Positions 50,916-60,427 of a DNA stretch of 64,000 bases are shown in pieces. The notes under the pieces are model-generated. The model saw only the letters and a program-made list of their open reading frames with translations. It did no database searches and had not been told where the DNA came from. The DNA comes from Akkermansia sp. (lineage in GTDB: Bacteria; Verrucomicrobiota; Verrucomicrobiia; Verrucomicrobiales; Akkermansiaceae). The position numbers and the translations under genes are program-made. The first letter of the stretch is position 1; each line of letters opens with the position of its first letter. The stretch lies in contig JAFQGF010000020.1 in the NCBI GenBank assembly GCA_017415555.1, forward strand, positions 1-64,000. Direction: 5' to 3'.

Positions 50916-51045
50916 ATGCGCGTTAACTTGTGCGTATCATGCCACAGAAGCTGCGTTATGTCAAGTAAAGTGCGAATTGCTGTCACAGAAAGGGGCGGAA
51001 AGGCCATTCTGACGAGATTTTTCGGAGGTATAAATGAAATTTGTA

Positions 51046-51074
51046 TTGACTCAAAGGGCGTCAGGGAGTAGAAT
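51046..51074 (+). promoter_or_regulatory. Promoter upstream of gap
   Basis: TTGACT, 17-base spacer, TAGAAT. A second -10-like TAGAAT is at 51125-51130. Between them lies a tRNA-like sequence (51089-51115). Confidence 0.7.
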
Positions 51075-51088
51075 AAGCGCATGCCTTG

Positions 51089-51115
51089 CTGGGCCGGGTG
51101 GCTTAGCGGGAAACA
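51089..51115 (+). pseudogene. Possible 5' remnant of a tRNA gene
   Basis: GGGCCGGGTGGCTTAGCGGG resembles acceptor plus D-arm of a class II tRNA (compare GGATGGGTGGCAGAGCGG of the nearby tRNA-Ser). The sequence then changes to AT-rich leader of gap without anticodon or T-arm. It sits about 15 bases after a strong -10. The match is short, so this is tentative. Confidence 0.3.
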
Positions 51116-51145
51116 ATCAACTTATAGAATATATATCCTCATACT

Positions 51146-52153
51146 ATGGCTAAATACGCTATTAACGGTTTCGGTCGCATTGGTCGCAACGTGCTTCGCG
51201 CCATGTCCCAGACCGAGCTTGAGAAGGTTGTTGCCATCCACGACCTTACCCCCATCGCTACCACCGCTCACCTGCTCAAGTACGACTCCACGCAGGGCAA
51301 GTTCAACGGCACCATCGAGATCGACGGTGACAACCTCGTTGTGAACGGCCACGCCATCAAGATTGTTGGTGGTATGCTGGGTCCGGATCAGCTCCCCTGG
51401 GCTGAGCTGGGTGTTGACGTGGTTCTGGAGTCCACCGGTCTCTTCACCGCTCGTGAGAAGGCTGAGGGTCACATCAAGGCTGGTGCCAAGAAGGTTCTTA
51501 TCTCTGCTCCCGCCAAGAACCCCGACCTGACTTTCTGCATCGGCATCAACGATGACGAGTACGATGCTGCCAAGCACAACATCGTGTCCAACGCTTCCTG
51601 CACCACCAACTGCCTTTCCCCCATGGTGAAGGTTCTCAACGACAAGTGGGGCATCGAGAAGGGCATGATGAGCACCATCCACTCCTACACCAACGACCAG
51701 CGCATCCTCGACCTGCCGCACAGCGACCCCCGTCGTATGCGCGCTGCCGCTATCAACATCATCCCCACCACCACCGGTGCTGCCAAGGCTATCGGTGAGG
51801 TGATTCCCCAGCTCAAGGGTCTGCTTAACGGCGCTTCCTTCCGCGTGCCCACCCCGACCGGTTCTCTGACCGACTTCGTGGCCGTGCTGAAGAGCGATGT
51901 GACCGTTGAGGAGGTGAACGCCGCCATGAAGGAGGCTGCTGAGGGCCCGCTTAAGGGTATCCTCGAGTACTCTGAGGAGGCTCTCGTGCTCCAGGACATC
52001 GTGTCCAACCCCCACTCCTGCATCTTCGACGCCGGCTTCACCTATGTGGTAGGCGGCAACATGGTGAAGGTGTGCGGCTGGTACGACAACGAGTGGGGTT
52101 ACTCCAACCGCGCTGCCGAGGCTATGAAGAAGCTGGGCGACTCCATCGCCTAA
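51146..52153 (+). CDS. gap: Glyceraldehyde-3-phosphate dehydrogenase
   Basis: A 335-residue glycolytic enzyme forming 1,3-bisphosphoglycerate. NAD-binding [13 protein letters not shown] at residues 5-17, catalytic Cys in SNASCTTNC (about 148-156), His in STIHSYT, phosphate site PTTTGAAKA, and C-terminal WYDNEWGYS. Codon use is strongly biased to C-ending codons, more than in neighbours, as expected for high expression. It has a strong upstream promoter, a second -10 near the start and a terminator. Confidence 0.98.
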   Translation: MAKYAINGFGRIGRNVLRAMSQTELEKVVAIHDLTPIATTAHLLKYDSTQGKFNGTIEIDGDNLVVNGHAIKIVGGMLGPDQLPWAELGVDVVLESTGLFTAREKAEGHIKAGAKKVLISAPAKNPDLTFCIGINDDEYDAAKHNIVSNASCTTNCLSPMVKVLNDKWGIEKGMMSTIHSYTNDQRILDLPHSDPRRMRAAAINIIPTTTGAAKAIGEVIPQLKGLLNGASFRVPTPTGSLTDFVAVLKSDVTVEEVNAAMKEAAEGPLKGILEYSEEALVLQDIVSNPHSCIFDAGFTYVVGGNMVKVCGWYDNEWGYSNRAAEAMKKLGDSIA

Positions 52154-52187
52154 GATTCTTTTGCCACAGTTGCAAAGCTAATCTTGT

Positions 52188-52226
52188 TGAGGGGAAGTAC
52201 CTGAGGGTATTTCCCCTCACTTTTTT
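52188..52226 (+). terminator. Terminator after gap
   Basis: TGAGGGGAA/TTCCCCTCA stem with a 14-base loop followed by CTTTTTT. Confidence 0.9.
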
Positions 52227-52296
52227 AGTATTTTTCATTTTTTTTCAAAATTTGATGAAAAAAACTCTCGCTCATGCGCCTATAGGGTAAAAGAGC

Positions 52297-52860
52297 ATGA
52301 CTAACGACCCGACAGCGTGGGAGAAGGCACCCAACTTTCTGCCCACAGACTGGAGCGCGTGGCTGGATGAGTACGGTCCGCGGCTCATGCTCTATGCGCG
52401 CCAGCAGACCCACAGCCTGGCAGATGCCGAGGATGTGATGCAGGAAGCCGTGGTGCAGTTGGTGCGTGTGGTGGAGAGCGGCAGATTTGAGGGTGGTGTG
52501 GAGCAGTACGCCTCCTATGTATTGTCTGCCATTCGTCATCGGGCGGCAGATGTTGGCCGCCGCCGCAAGGCTCGCTACAAATATGAACAGATGGATGCAG
52601 ACAGCCGGGACGCGGTGCAGGAAAACCCATGGCTGCATAGCGAGCATGATGATGACTTATACCGCCGCCACGTGGAGCGTATACTGCGCCGCATGCCGGC
52701 AGATTATGCTGAGATTTTGCTGTTGAAGCTGTGGGAGGATTTGACCCACCAGCAGATTGCCGAGGTGACGGGTGAAGCCGTCTCCACTGTTTATGCACGA
52801 TATCGCCGTGCTCTGGAGCGTTTTCGCGAGGAGCTGGCGGAAGACCCTTTACCCGAATAA
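52297..52860 (+). CDS. ECF-type RNA polymerase sigma factor
   Basis: A 187-residue sigma-70-family factor. Region 2: LMLYARQQTHSLADAEDVMQ (about 30-50) with EAVVQLVRVV. Region 4: RRMPADYAEILLLKLWEDLT and HQQIAEVTGEAVSTVYARYR (about 130-170). No region 1 or 3, so it is an extracytoplasmic-function type. The usual TTGnnn-N17-TAnnnT promoter is not evident before it, which would fit autoregulation. Its stop overlaps the ATG of the next gene by 1 base. Confidence 0.9.
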   Translation: MTNDPTAWEKAPNFLPTDWSAWLDEYGPRLMLYARQQTHSLADAEDVMQEAVVQLVRVVESGRFEGGVEQYASYVLSAIRHRAADVGRRRKARYKYEQMDADSRDAVQENPWLHSEHDDDLYRRHVERILRRMPADYAEILLLKLWEDLTHQQIAEVTGEAVSTVYARYRRALERFREELAEDPLPE

Positions 52861-53333
52861 TGACAAAACAATTTACAGAAGATAAAGACGATACTCAGCC
52901 GCCGTTTCCGCCAACATCCCTGCGGTCGGAGTTCCGCGCGCGTCTGTTGGCCTCCATGGAGGCAGAGCAGGCTATTGCCCGGGCAGCCCGATTGGCACCG
53001 GCCGCGATGTCGCCGGCCTTTCGCCAACGCCTGTTGAAGTCCATTTCGTCTGCTCCGCAGCGCCCCCGCCGTTTTGTTTCTCTGCGCTGGCAGTATGGTG
53101 CAGCCGCCAGTGTGGTGCTTTGCGCTATGGTGGGGAGTCTGTTCTGCATAGCACCGCAGGAGGGGCATACCTCTGCCCCGACTCTGCAGGCAACGGCTAG
53201 TCGGGGTATCCGTGTGAGTGAGTCTGGCTCGCAGTATTACGATACCATGACCGTCGTGGCGGCAGACAACACTGTGCTGCGTGTCCGCTCGCTGCCTTGT
53301 AACCTTTGCAACTTACCCGAAGACGTTATCTGA
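52860..53333 (+). CDS. Single-pass membrane protein, candidate anti-sigma factor
   Basis: A 157-residue protein. A cytoplasmic N-terminal part of about 78 residues with two similar helices (LRSEFRARLLASMEAEQAIA and MSPAFRQRLLKSISSAPQRP) is followed by one membrane helix (about 80-98) and a 60-residue outer part with SLPCNLCNLP near the end. The position directly after a sigma gene and the topology suggest an anti-sigma factor; no zinc-type HxxxCxxC motif is present. Overlaps genes on both sides by one base. Confidence 0.6.
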   Translation: MTKQFTEDKDDTQPPFPPTSLRSEFRARLLASMEAEQAIARAARLAPAAMSPAFRQRLLKSISSAPQRPRRFVSLRWQYGAAASVVLCAMVGSLFCIAPQEGHTSAPTLQATASRGIRVSESGSQYYDTMTVVAADNTVLRVRSLPCNLCNLPEDVI

Positions 53334-54088
53334 TGAACTCCCGCCTCACCAGCTTCCTGTGCCTTTTGCTGCTGCTCGTTGTAGCAGTGGGGCAGCTCTT
53401 TGCAGCAACAACCGCAGAGCAGGGACGTGTGGTGTTTGGTGTGGTGCCGGCTGATACGAATGTTAAGGGCGTCGTGGTGGAAAGGGTCCTGCCCGGCAGC
53501 CCGGCAGAGAAGGCCGGCCTGCGCGCCGGGGATCATATATGGAGACTTAACGGCGTAAACGTGACGCATAAGGACGCCCTGCGGCAGATGATAGCCACAG
53601 GCCGCCCAGGAGATGTGCTGCGTGTGCAGTACCGCCGCAGCGAGGTGTGGCGTACTGCTCTTGTGGAACTGGCCGCCAGGCCGGAGCCTGCTTCTACTCC
53701 GGTTTCGGCCGTGAGTACCGAGCAAGTGGCCGTTCCCTACGAGGTGAGTCTGCAGATGAGTCAGGCGCGTGCTCGCATCCGCCACCAGCTCGGGGCTCTA
53801 CCCTATCGCATGAAACCCTCTGCCGTGGTGGCAGACCTGCGCGAGCTGCGTAACCTCGCTCTCACCTTGCAGGTGAATCAGCCCAACTGGATGCAGGGTG
53901 GTAATGATGAGGCCGAACTGGAATATACGGATGCACAAGGCAGCCTCATGCTGCATGCGCTGGATGGTCGGCTTACCCTCATCGTGCGCGATGCCGCGGG
54001 CAATGTGCTTTCCCTCCATGCGCTCAACACCCCGCAGGAGTGCCGGGCTCTCCCGCAGGAGCTCGTCCGCCGCCTCCAGGCGCTGTGA
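53333..54088 (+). CDS. Exported PDZ-domain protein
   Basis: A 251-residue protein with a signal peptide (1-23). One PDZ domain (about 30-115): FGVVPAD, VVVERVLPGSPAEKAGLRAG, DHIWRLNGVNVTHKDALRQM. There is no protease domain. The C-terminal half (LQMSQARARIRHQLGALPYR onwards) is an unassigned mixed domain. It is last gene of the sigma operon and could report envelope stress to the membrane protein before it; this role is inferred. A related PDZ protein is encoded on the other strand at 55568. Confidence 0.75.
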   Translation: MNSRLTSFLCLLLLLVVAVGQLFAATTAEQGRVVFGVVPADTNVKGVVVERVLPGSPAEKAGLRAGDHIWRLNGVNVTHKDALRQMIATGRPGDVLRVQYRRSEVWRTALVELAARPEPASTPVSAVSTEQVAVPYEVSLQMSQARARIRHQLGALPYRMKPSAVVADLRELRNLALTLQVNQPNWMQGGNDEAELEYTDAQGSLMLHALDGRLTLIVRDAAGNVLSLHALNTPQECRALPQELVRRLQAL

Positions 54089-54257
54089 AATCAGCGTTTC
54101 GTGTGAGAAAAAACGATGTTGAATCCGCACACGGTGCAGGCGTTATAAGCCATTGCTTCCCAAAAATGACTCCGCCGCGCTTCGAGCAACCGTTTGCGCT
54201 GAAGCTTCGCTGAGACGAGATGAGCCCGCGCATAAGCACGGGCTACTGGAGAATGCA

Positions 54258-55571
54258 TCAGAGGATATCCGGTGCGATGAGGGGGCGGTCTTCCGCTGCT
54301 TTCTGACGTCGTTGGAGCCGCAGGCGGTAGATGAGGGGCAGGTCGTACTCCTTGCCTCGCAGGGCGGGGGGGATGATAATCTGCCATTCTGTTGCGGCGG
54401 GCAGTTGCGGTGCCAGCTCGCGAAGGATAGTGGGCAGATCGTGTTCGGAGATGACGCGGTCGCGCACGCGCAGGTAACTCTCGGGGCCTAGTTCTTCCTC
54501 CTCGATGAAGCGGACTTCGGTGAGCGGTTTATTTTGCCCGTCCACCTGTTTGGTGCGGTAGAGAATGCCGTTGGAAAGTTTCTGAGTGCCGGGGATTTTC
54601 TCCTGGGCGGCAAGAATTTCCGGGGTGAGTTTAGTGTGTTGCTGGCGCGTGAGTTCTTCCCGGGCTTTCCAGCAAGCTTCGGATGCTGCGGCGTATTCCT
54701 TCCGGAGTGTTTTGTAGCTTTCCTCCGAGTCGTTGACATAGAGGTCCCACAGGGATTCCACTCGGGAGAGCATGCGCTCATCCGCCTCTGCCCACAGGGC
54801 GGCACGGGCACCGCTCAGAATAGCCTCTTCGTGGTCAAATTCGGGCGTGCTCATAGCGATGGCGGGCAGTGGAGGCTGCTTGGTGTCGAAGTATTTCTGG
54901 ATGCGCTCAATCTCTTCGTTTTCCAGACTTTCTCGCACGGCCAGAATTTCCACAGCCTTGATGCCGAGTTTTTTCGGATAGATGCGGTCTGTCTTGCTCA
55001 GCATATCCGGTGTGAGCAGAAAGCGCCAGGCACGGCCCCGCGGAGCCTCGTACAGGGCATCATCTATGGCTAGCGGAGTACTGCTCACATACAGGGAAAT
55101 CTCGCTGCCGGGCACACGGGCAATCAGTCTGTGGGCGCGGCGAGCCCGGTAGTTGTCCTCAGCGGTTTCTGCTGTGTACACATCGTATTGCAGGCCGTCC
55201 GGCAGTTTCTGTACGTCCGGCTGGGCAGCATGGGCAGGAAGGAAATCTGCTAGGGGAAGTTGTTTGAGCACGAAATCCCGGCGTTGTTCCCACAGTTTGT
55301 GCATGCGCTTCCATGTGGCTTCCTCGCCGGCTTCCAGAGCAAAACGGAAGCCTGCCAAGAAGGTTTCCCGGTCGGGCAATTTTGCTTTTTCCGGTTTTTG
55401 TTTGAGTGTGTTGTGATAGTCTCGCATAAGGTCATCTATAAGGCTGATGGCCTCGTAGGCGAGTTTGGCGTTGTCGAATTGCTCCCAGGCATTGGAGGTG
55501 GGGGCTGGGGCTTCCTGTGCACAGATGGGGCAGAGGATTAGGGGGAGAATGCTGAGGTAATGCGAGTTCAT
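54258..55571 (-). CDS. Secreted protein with two degenerate FKBP-like modules
   Basis: A 437-residue protein with a signal peptide (about 1-18). Two segments resemble the entry strand of FKBP-type prolyl isomerases: QKLPDGLQYDVYTAET (about 118) and TQKLSNGILYRTKQVDG (about 335). The second ends ATEWQIIIPPALRGKEYDLP, like the conserved FKBP end. Helical stretches precede each, as in Mip/FkpA dimerisation domains. Many active-site aromatics are missing, so a chaperone rather than an isomerase role is likely. Start overlaps the PDZ gene by 4 bases. Confidence 0.6.
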   Translation of the reverse strand: MNSHYLSILPLILCPICAQEAPAPTSNAWEQFDNAKLAYEAISLIDDLMRDYHNTLKQKPEKAKLPDRETFLAGFRFALEAGEEATWKRMHKLWEQRRDFVLKQLPLADFLPAHAAQPDVQKLPDGLQYDVYTAETAEDNYRARRAHRLIARVPGSEISLYVSSTPLAIDDALYEAPRGRAWRFLLTPDMLSKTDRIYPKKLGIKAVEILAVRESLENEEIERIQKYFDTKQPPLPAIAMSTPEFDHEEAILSGARAALWAEADERMLSRVESLWDLYVNDSEESYKTLRKEYAAASEACWKAREELTRQQHTKLTPEILAAQEKIPGTQKLSNGILYRTKQVDGQNKPLTEVRFIEEEELGPESYLRVRDRVISEHDLPTILRELAPQLPAATEWQIIIPPALRGKEYDLPLIYRLRLQRRQKAAEDRPLIAPDIL

Positions 55572-56272
55572 GGGCGGTAATAATCGGCCTGGAGCAGAAG
55601 CTCCGTGAGTTTTTCGTGCAGGCGTTCGTCATCCCGGGTGTAGTTGCCGGCGCGCAGGTAGGCGTCCGGAACTTTGGGGTGGTTATTGCGGATGGTGAGG
55701 CTGCGTTCGGATGACTTGATGCGGATGAGGGTCTCGCCCGCAGCGAGGTAGAGGGTGCAAGTGTCGTATTCATCCTTCTGCGCCAGCCCCATATCCGCGA
55801 GCTTGAGCATGTGGCGACGCACGGCAGGAACATCTACCGTGGCTTCTTCTGCCTGCGGGCAGAGCAGCAGAAGCAGGCGATTGAGTTCGCTTGTCTGCTC
55901 GCTGTTGAGGGTGGGTTGCTCGGGGCGGGTTGCGAGAGTGAGGCTCAGCTCGATTACTTCCCCCAGGCGCAGGACGCGCAGTTGCAGCACATCTCCCGGC
56001 TTGCATTCCTGCATCAGTGCGGCAAGTTCCTCTTTTTTGCCTATGGGTTTAGCATTGATGCTCAGGATGATATCCCCATCTTTCAGTACCTCGGCGGCAG
56101 GTGTTTTTGCCACGGTGCCGACCACACTGAGGCCGGTGCCGGATGGGATGAGGGCGGCGTAGTGCTCGCGCAGGTAATCTGGGGTGGGCTCTGCGCGCAA
56201 TCCCAGCAGCGGTTGCGGGGCTGCCATGGCCGGGCTGAGTCCCAGCAGCATGAGGTATAGAAGGCGTTTCAT
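55568..56272 (-). CDS. Exported PDZ-domain protein
   Basis: A 234-residue protein with a signal peptide (1-17, MLLGLSPAMA). PDZ domain at about 35-110: GLSVVGTVAKTPAAEVLKDG, DIILSINAKPIGKKEELAAL, GDVLQLRVLR. No protease domain. The C-terminal half (RRHMLKLADMGLAQKDEYDT onwards) has the same size and place as in the PDZ protein at 53333, so the two may be paralogues. The start 56272 is chosen for the signal peptide; the gene begins 1 base after the previous stop. Confidence 0.75.
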   Translation of the reverse strand: MKRLLYLMLLGLSPAMAAPQPLLGLRAEPTPDYLREHYAALIPSGTGLSVVGTVAKTPAAEVLKDGDIILSINAKPIGKKEELAALMQECKPGDVLQLRVLRLGEVIELSLTLATRPEQPTLNSEQTSELNRLLLLLCPQAEEATVDVPAVRRHMLKLADMGLAQKDEYDTCTLYLAAGETLIRIKSSERSLTIRNNHPKVPDAYLRAGNYTRDDERLHEKLTELLLQADYYRP

Positions 56273-56273
56273 G

Positions 56274-59200
56274 TCAGTTTTTGTCAGGTTTGGTGAAGGG
56301 AACAAGGGATTGTAGCACTTTTTCCGGTGGAAGGGAAGCAGAGAGTTGGAGTGAGCCGCACTCGGAACTACCCTTTCGGAGGATGCACGCGGGGAGTAAT
56401 GACATGGCGGCGTTGCTGTTGTCGGAATCGATGGCCTGTGCCATCGGTGTGTTTTCCGGGGCTAAGCCCGGCGCCATCGTCTGCTCCAGTTGCAGCAATG
56501 CTGCGCGATCTTCATTGCTGAGCAAATCCGCTTTCAGGGGCATCAGAATATAATGGCGGCGCAGCCATTCGCCGGTTTCCGGGTACAAATCCCGGTATAA
56601 GTTGAGCTCAAAGGGTGCCCGGCTGTTCTGTGGCATGCAGCGAGTGAGTACCAATATGGGCAGCTGGTGCTCTTCTGCAAGGCGCAGAGCTTCCTGTGGA
56701 GTGGCTGCGATGTGGGGCGCAAGGTGCCTCAGGTTTGTCGGCTCAGCACAGAATTGGCAGACGATTTCTTTGTCCTGTTTATTCAATTCAGGGGAAGCGG
56801 AGTGCAGCGTTCTGATATTGTTGCCCTGTTTCAGGTACAGGACATACTGGGCAGGAGCGCTGAGGTCAACATCGGCGCTCAGGAGAGTTCCGCAGCTGAG
56901 CTGCGGCCCGGTTTTGAGCGGTTGCGGCTGGTGGACAGGTGTTTCTGCGGGCTGCTGCTCTGTTTTTTGTGCAGGGAGGCCTGCGCACTGCCCATAGCGC
57001 ACAATGTCGGCCTGAGAGGGCGTTGTACCATAAGGTGTCGCGGTGGAAATCCCCTCTGCCACCAGATAGCGGCTGGCAAAGGCGGCTTCTTCCCACAGGC
57101 CGCTGTGGGTATAATGCTGTACCATGCGCGGGGTAATGCCGGCAGACTTTCCACCGGACAAGAGAAGCTCCGCTTTCATGACAGAGTCGGCGCTGCCCTC
57201 GGCCAGAGCCAGCTCCTCCATGCTGTCGCGGTAGGCGGCGTAGTCGAAGCTGCGGTGCACCAGCGCCAGTAGCAGAGCATCCTTGTGCAGGCGGGCTTTC
57301 TCCTGCTCATCGCGGCTCAGCAGTGCACAGGCCAGACGATAGGCCGGGGTGGTATCGGTATCTTTGTCGTCAGCCATGGTGGCAAGCAACTGCCCGGCCG
57401 CTTCCTGCTGCCCATCCTGAAGCAGTGCACGGATGAGGCGCAGGCCATTGGCGGCATATCTGCCACAGAAGCAACGTGAGGGACACTCTTTCCAATCTGC
57501 CACAGCGCGGTGTTGCCCATTGCGGAGCAGGTGGCTCACGGTTTCCGCTGCCAGCTCGCTGTCGGGGGCGGCCTTGGCTTGTTCCAGTAAGTTTGCCACG
57601 GCATTCTGCCTGGCTTCGTCGGTAGCCGGGATGGCACCGCTGATGGTGGCGGCCAGCAGGAGGGTGTCGCCCAGCTCATCCTCTAGTGCCAGGCGTGCCA
57701 GATTCATTTCTGCCGCCAGTCCCATGGCCTCGCCATAGTGCTCCAATGGCTCTGCTTCTCCTTCGTAGTGCGTAAACAGGGTAAGTAATGTGCGCGGGCT
57801 GAAATCGCGCAGCTCCCGCTGGCAGATAACAAGCGGCCACAGCCGGTGGCGATTCAGCAGCCGGGCAAGTTGCCCGCAGGATGCCTGCATGGCAGTGTGG
57901 GCGTCCGATTTTTCCTGCAAGGCCAGCAGGAGGGTGAGGCGGTGCAGAAGCAGCTCTACCGGGGCGGTTAGTTTGTCTTGTCCGCGTTCGATGCGGAAGT
58001 TTTCGCTTTCCTCATCGAAGGAAATATTTATTCCGTCTTCGTCCAGAGCCAGAGCGATACGCTGGTAAACGGGAAGGGTGAGGTCCCGCACCACGGGACG
58101 CACGCTGTCGCACTTACTGAGCAGGTTGCACAGCAAGGCTCCGCGCATGCCGTGGACTTCCAGGGTATTCAGATGGGTGCCGAGTTCTTTCAGATCGGTG
58201 GCAAATGCGGCTTGCAGCGTTTCCGGCTTCTCATCCGCCAGTCCGAGCAGCTCCGGCTTCCACTGAGGCAGGGTGACTGCGGAGGCATCCGGCCACCGGG
58301 CGGGGTTGGTCTCCTTGCTGACCGGCTGCCAGATGTTATTCTGAGCTCCGGCTGCCAGCAGACAGCGGGTCCCCAGGGCACCCAGCTCGGGCGGCAGCTT
58401 GGCCACTTGTTCGCGTGTGGTGCTTTCTTCTCCGGCGAGCGCGGAATAGCAGCAGGTCGGCACCTCTGCCAGGTAGCCGCCATTCTGTGCGATGCCTCTG
58501 CCATTCAGGTAGGCGGGCAAGGAGTCCGGTGTGCGGCGCAGTAGTTCGAAGCCGAAAAGGCGGAGGTGGCGTGCCAAGGGCAGAACTTCGGGGGCATTCT
58601 GCCAGGTCAGTTCATGCAGCAGGCAGTTGGCAATGCCGTTTTCTCGCTCTTTCCGTGCTACCGGCATGCCATTGAGAGCGCCAGCGGCTAGTACAAAGGG
58701 GCGCAGGGATGGGTGGCGGGAGAAGATGCGTTCCTCTTGTTTCGGGGTGAGCTGAATTTCTTTCAGCCCCCGGAATTCCTTCATGAACAGGCGGGCGTAG
58801 GCGGCCTGGATTTTGCTGCTGTTGTGGACGTTGAGCCATTTGGAGAGGGCGTTGCTGAGCACTTGTATTTCCGGCTCGGTGAGGTTCTCTTCCTCCTCCA
58901 GCCAGCGGTAGATTCCCAGTGCCAGCTCCTGACCGCGCGGATTGCCACGCAGGAAATCCCGCATGCGCAGAATGAAGGCTCGCCCGGGGGCCCCCTTGAC
59001 GCCGCTAAGCAGGTTGCGGTAGCGCAGCAGGGGGGAGATTGTTACATACTGCTTGCCGGTGTAGGTAAAGCCGGGGGATTTGATGACGGCGTTCACGCCA
59101 TCGCAATCCTGGGCCAGGGCGCAGTATGCGTCCTCGTCGTCGGGGTGCTGCAGCAGGTGTTCGAGTTGTTCCTGAGCACGGACTTCTTCTGTGGAGCAGG

Positions 59201-59381
59201 TGCGTTGCAGCCAGCCGGCTTCCTTGCTGCTTTCGTTCGCAAACCAGTCCGCCGCTGTTATATCTCCCGCTGTCGGGGGCGTGACTGGGTCTTTGTAAGC
59301 ATCCAGCAGCAGAGCTCCGGCTTGTGGCAGCAGGGTCAGCATGCTTCCGAGCAGGATTTTATGTAGGGGGAAAGTGTTCAT
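56274..59381 (-). CDS. Very large secreted helical protein with C-terminal thioredoxin-like segment
   Basis: A 1035-residue protein with a signal peptide (1-23). Most of it is alpha-helical and repeat-like (LRDFSPRTLLTLFTHYEGEA, AVADWKECPSRCFCGRYAAN), with several Cys pairs. Near residue 890, EALRLAEEHQLPILVLTRCM resembles the start of a thioredoxin fold but lacks a CxxC. Strong similarity to the broken gene at 61635-64000 (for example LARLLNRH-x-LWPLVICQREL in both) shows a duplication. Central gene of the coupled secreted operon; overlaps 59378 by 4 bases. Function unknown. Confidence 0.65.
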   Translation of the reverse strand: MNTFPLHKILLGSMLTLLPQAGALLLDAYKDPVTPPTAGDITAADWFANESSKEAGWLQRTCSTEEVRAQEQLEHLLQHPDDEDAYCALAQDCDGVNAVIKSPGFTYTGKQYVTISPLLRYRNLLSGVKGAPGRAFILRMRDFLRGNPRGQELALGIYRWLEEEENLTEPEIQVLSNALSKWLNVHNSSKIQAAYARLFMKEFRGLKEIQLTPKQEERIFSRHPSLRPFVLAAGALNGMPVARKERENGIANCLLHELTWQNAPEVLPLARHLRLFGFELLRRTPDSLPAYLNGRGIAQNGGYLAEVPTCCYSALAGEESTTREQVAKLPPELGALGTRCLLAAGAQNNIWQPVSKETNPARWPDASAVTLPQWKPELLGLADEKPETLQAAFATDLKELGTHLNTLEVHGMRGALLCNLLSKCDSVRPVVRDLTLPVYQRIALALDEDGINISFDEESENFRIERGQDKLTAPVELLLHRLTLLLALQEKSDAHTAMQASCGQLARLLNRHRLWPLVICQRELRDFSPRTLLTLFTHYEGEAEPLEHYGEAMGLAAEMNLARLALEDELGDTLLLAATISGAIPATDEARQNAVANLLEQAKAAPDSELAAETVSHLLRNGQHRAVADWKECPSRCFCGRYAANGLRLIRALLQDGQQEAAGQLLATMADDKDTDTTPAYRLACALLSRDEQEKARLHKDALLLALVHRSFDYAAYRDSMEELALAEGSADSVMKAELLLSGGKSAGITPRMVQHYTHSGLWEEAAFASRYLVAEGISTATPYGTTPSQADIVRYGQCAGLPAQKTEQQPAETPVHQPQPLKTGPQLSCGTLLSADVDLSAPAQYVLYLKQGNNIRTLHSASPELNKQDKEIVCQFCAEPTNLRHLAPHIAATPQEALRLAEEHQLPILVLTRCMPQNSRAPFELNLYRDLYPETGEWLRRHYILMPLKADLLSNEDRAALLQLEQTMAPGLAPENTPMAQAIDSDNSNAAMSLLPACILRKGSSECGSLQLSASLPPEKVLQSLVPFTKPDKN

Positions 59382-60427
59382 TGCAGGTTGAAATCCAGTT
59401 TTTCGGGAGTGGTGGAGAGTCTGTTGCCAATCAGGTAGATGTTGCAGCTATAGCAGCGAGAGGGGTTAGGCTCGTTGTCCCTGGCGTAGGGAAACGGCAT
59501 GAAGTGGATTCCGTGGATAATGCTGCTCTGTTCCTCGATATGGGCTTCTGCGATATGACGGGCAGTCATATTCATCTGTGCGTATTGATTCTGCGGGTTC
59601 AGCTGATAATCCAGTGCGAGCAGCTCGCGCGTCATGCTTGTGGGGTAGGCGCCATCTTCTCCTCTGTACGCCAGCAGGAAAACGTGCCGACGGCTCAGAT
59701 GCGCAGAGGCATAAGGATATTGCTTCAGGAAACTCCGGAAGGCTTTATCTGCATCGCTGCCTCGGTTGTTCAGAAACAGCACCACCACGCTCTGCCCTCG
59801 AATGGCTGCACAGGCAGCGGCTTCCTGCACGCTCTCTGCAATGGTCAGCGGGGCCGCCGGCAGTTCCTTCTGGCGTTTCAGATGCTCGTGGAGCATGTCG
59901 AGCGTTTTTTGGGTGACCGGTACGGGGCGGGCCTCGAAGCGTTCTCCGGGGTGGGACGCCTTGCGGTAAACGGGCCAGTGGCGCAGGCGCCCATCCGGCT
60001 GTACCAGGTGTACCATCAGCTCATAGTTGCTCAGTTCGGTCACTGCCAGAATCCTGCAGAGTACTTTGCCATGACGCAGGGTCTCCATTTCTGCGAATGC
60101 ATTGTCCGCCAGCCATTGGCGCACGGCTGCAAGATCCGCATCCCGCAGGTTGCGGGCGGGCACACCGAGTTGCAACCCGTACTCTGTGCGCAGCTGTACG
60201 GTTGCCCGGCGTCCCCATTCGCCCTCCAAGGCGACAATGGCAGCCTGTATGGGGCCGGAGGGGAGCTCCCATGTGCGAACAGCGCCGGCTTTCAGGTACT
60301 GTGGGTTGTTGAGGTCGAGTTTTGGGGACCCGAACTCTGCTGCTTTGGCAAAGCCGCCGTCCTGAGCCTGCGCCAAGCCGCAGAGCAGCAGGGCACAAGC
60401 ACTTATTGTGGAGAATAATCGTTTCAT
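59378..60427 (-). CDS. Secreted protein with SHD1-like domain and thioredoxin-like domain
   Basis: A 349-residue protein with a signal peptide (1-21). Residues about 50-110 (VRTWELPSGPIQAAIVALEG, NLRDADLAAVRQWL) fit the SLA1-homology-1-like domain common in exported proteins of Planctomycetes and Verrucomicrobia. Residues about 195-300 (EAAACAAIRGQSVVVLFLNN) resemble a thioredoxin fold without CxxC. Near the C-terminus is SRCYSCNIY, a CxxC pair. It overlaps genes on both sides by 4 bases. Confidence 0.6.
   Translation of the reverse strand: MKRLFSTISACALLLCGLAQAQDGGFAKAAEFGSPKLDLNNPQYLKAGAVRTWELPSGPIQAAIVALEGEWGRRATVQLRTEYGLQLGVPARNLRDADLAAVRQWLADNAFAEMETLRHGKVLCRILAVTELSNYELMVHLVQPDGRLRHWPVYRKASHPGERFEARPVPVTQKTLDMLHEHLKRQKELPAAPLTIAESVQEAAACAAIRGQSVVVLFLNNRGSDADKAFRSFLKQYPYASAHLSRRHVFLLAYRGEDGAYPTSMTRELLALDYQLNPQNQYAQMNMTARHIAEAHIEEQSSIIHGIHFMPFPYARDNEPNPSRCYSCNIYLIGNRLSTTPEKLDFNLQ

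Noticed and set aside
52240-52296. Standard sigma70 promoter before the ECF sigma gene
   Set aside because: TTGATG and TATAGG occur but 23 bases apart, outside the 16-19 range of all other promoters in the window.
54200-54250. Hairpin AGCCCG...CGGGCT as a further member of the composite repeat family
   Set aside because: Only the small stem resembles the repeat; linker and edge modules are absent, so membership is unsupported. It may simply end the convergent operons.
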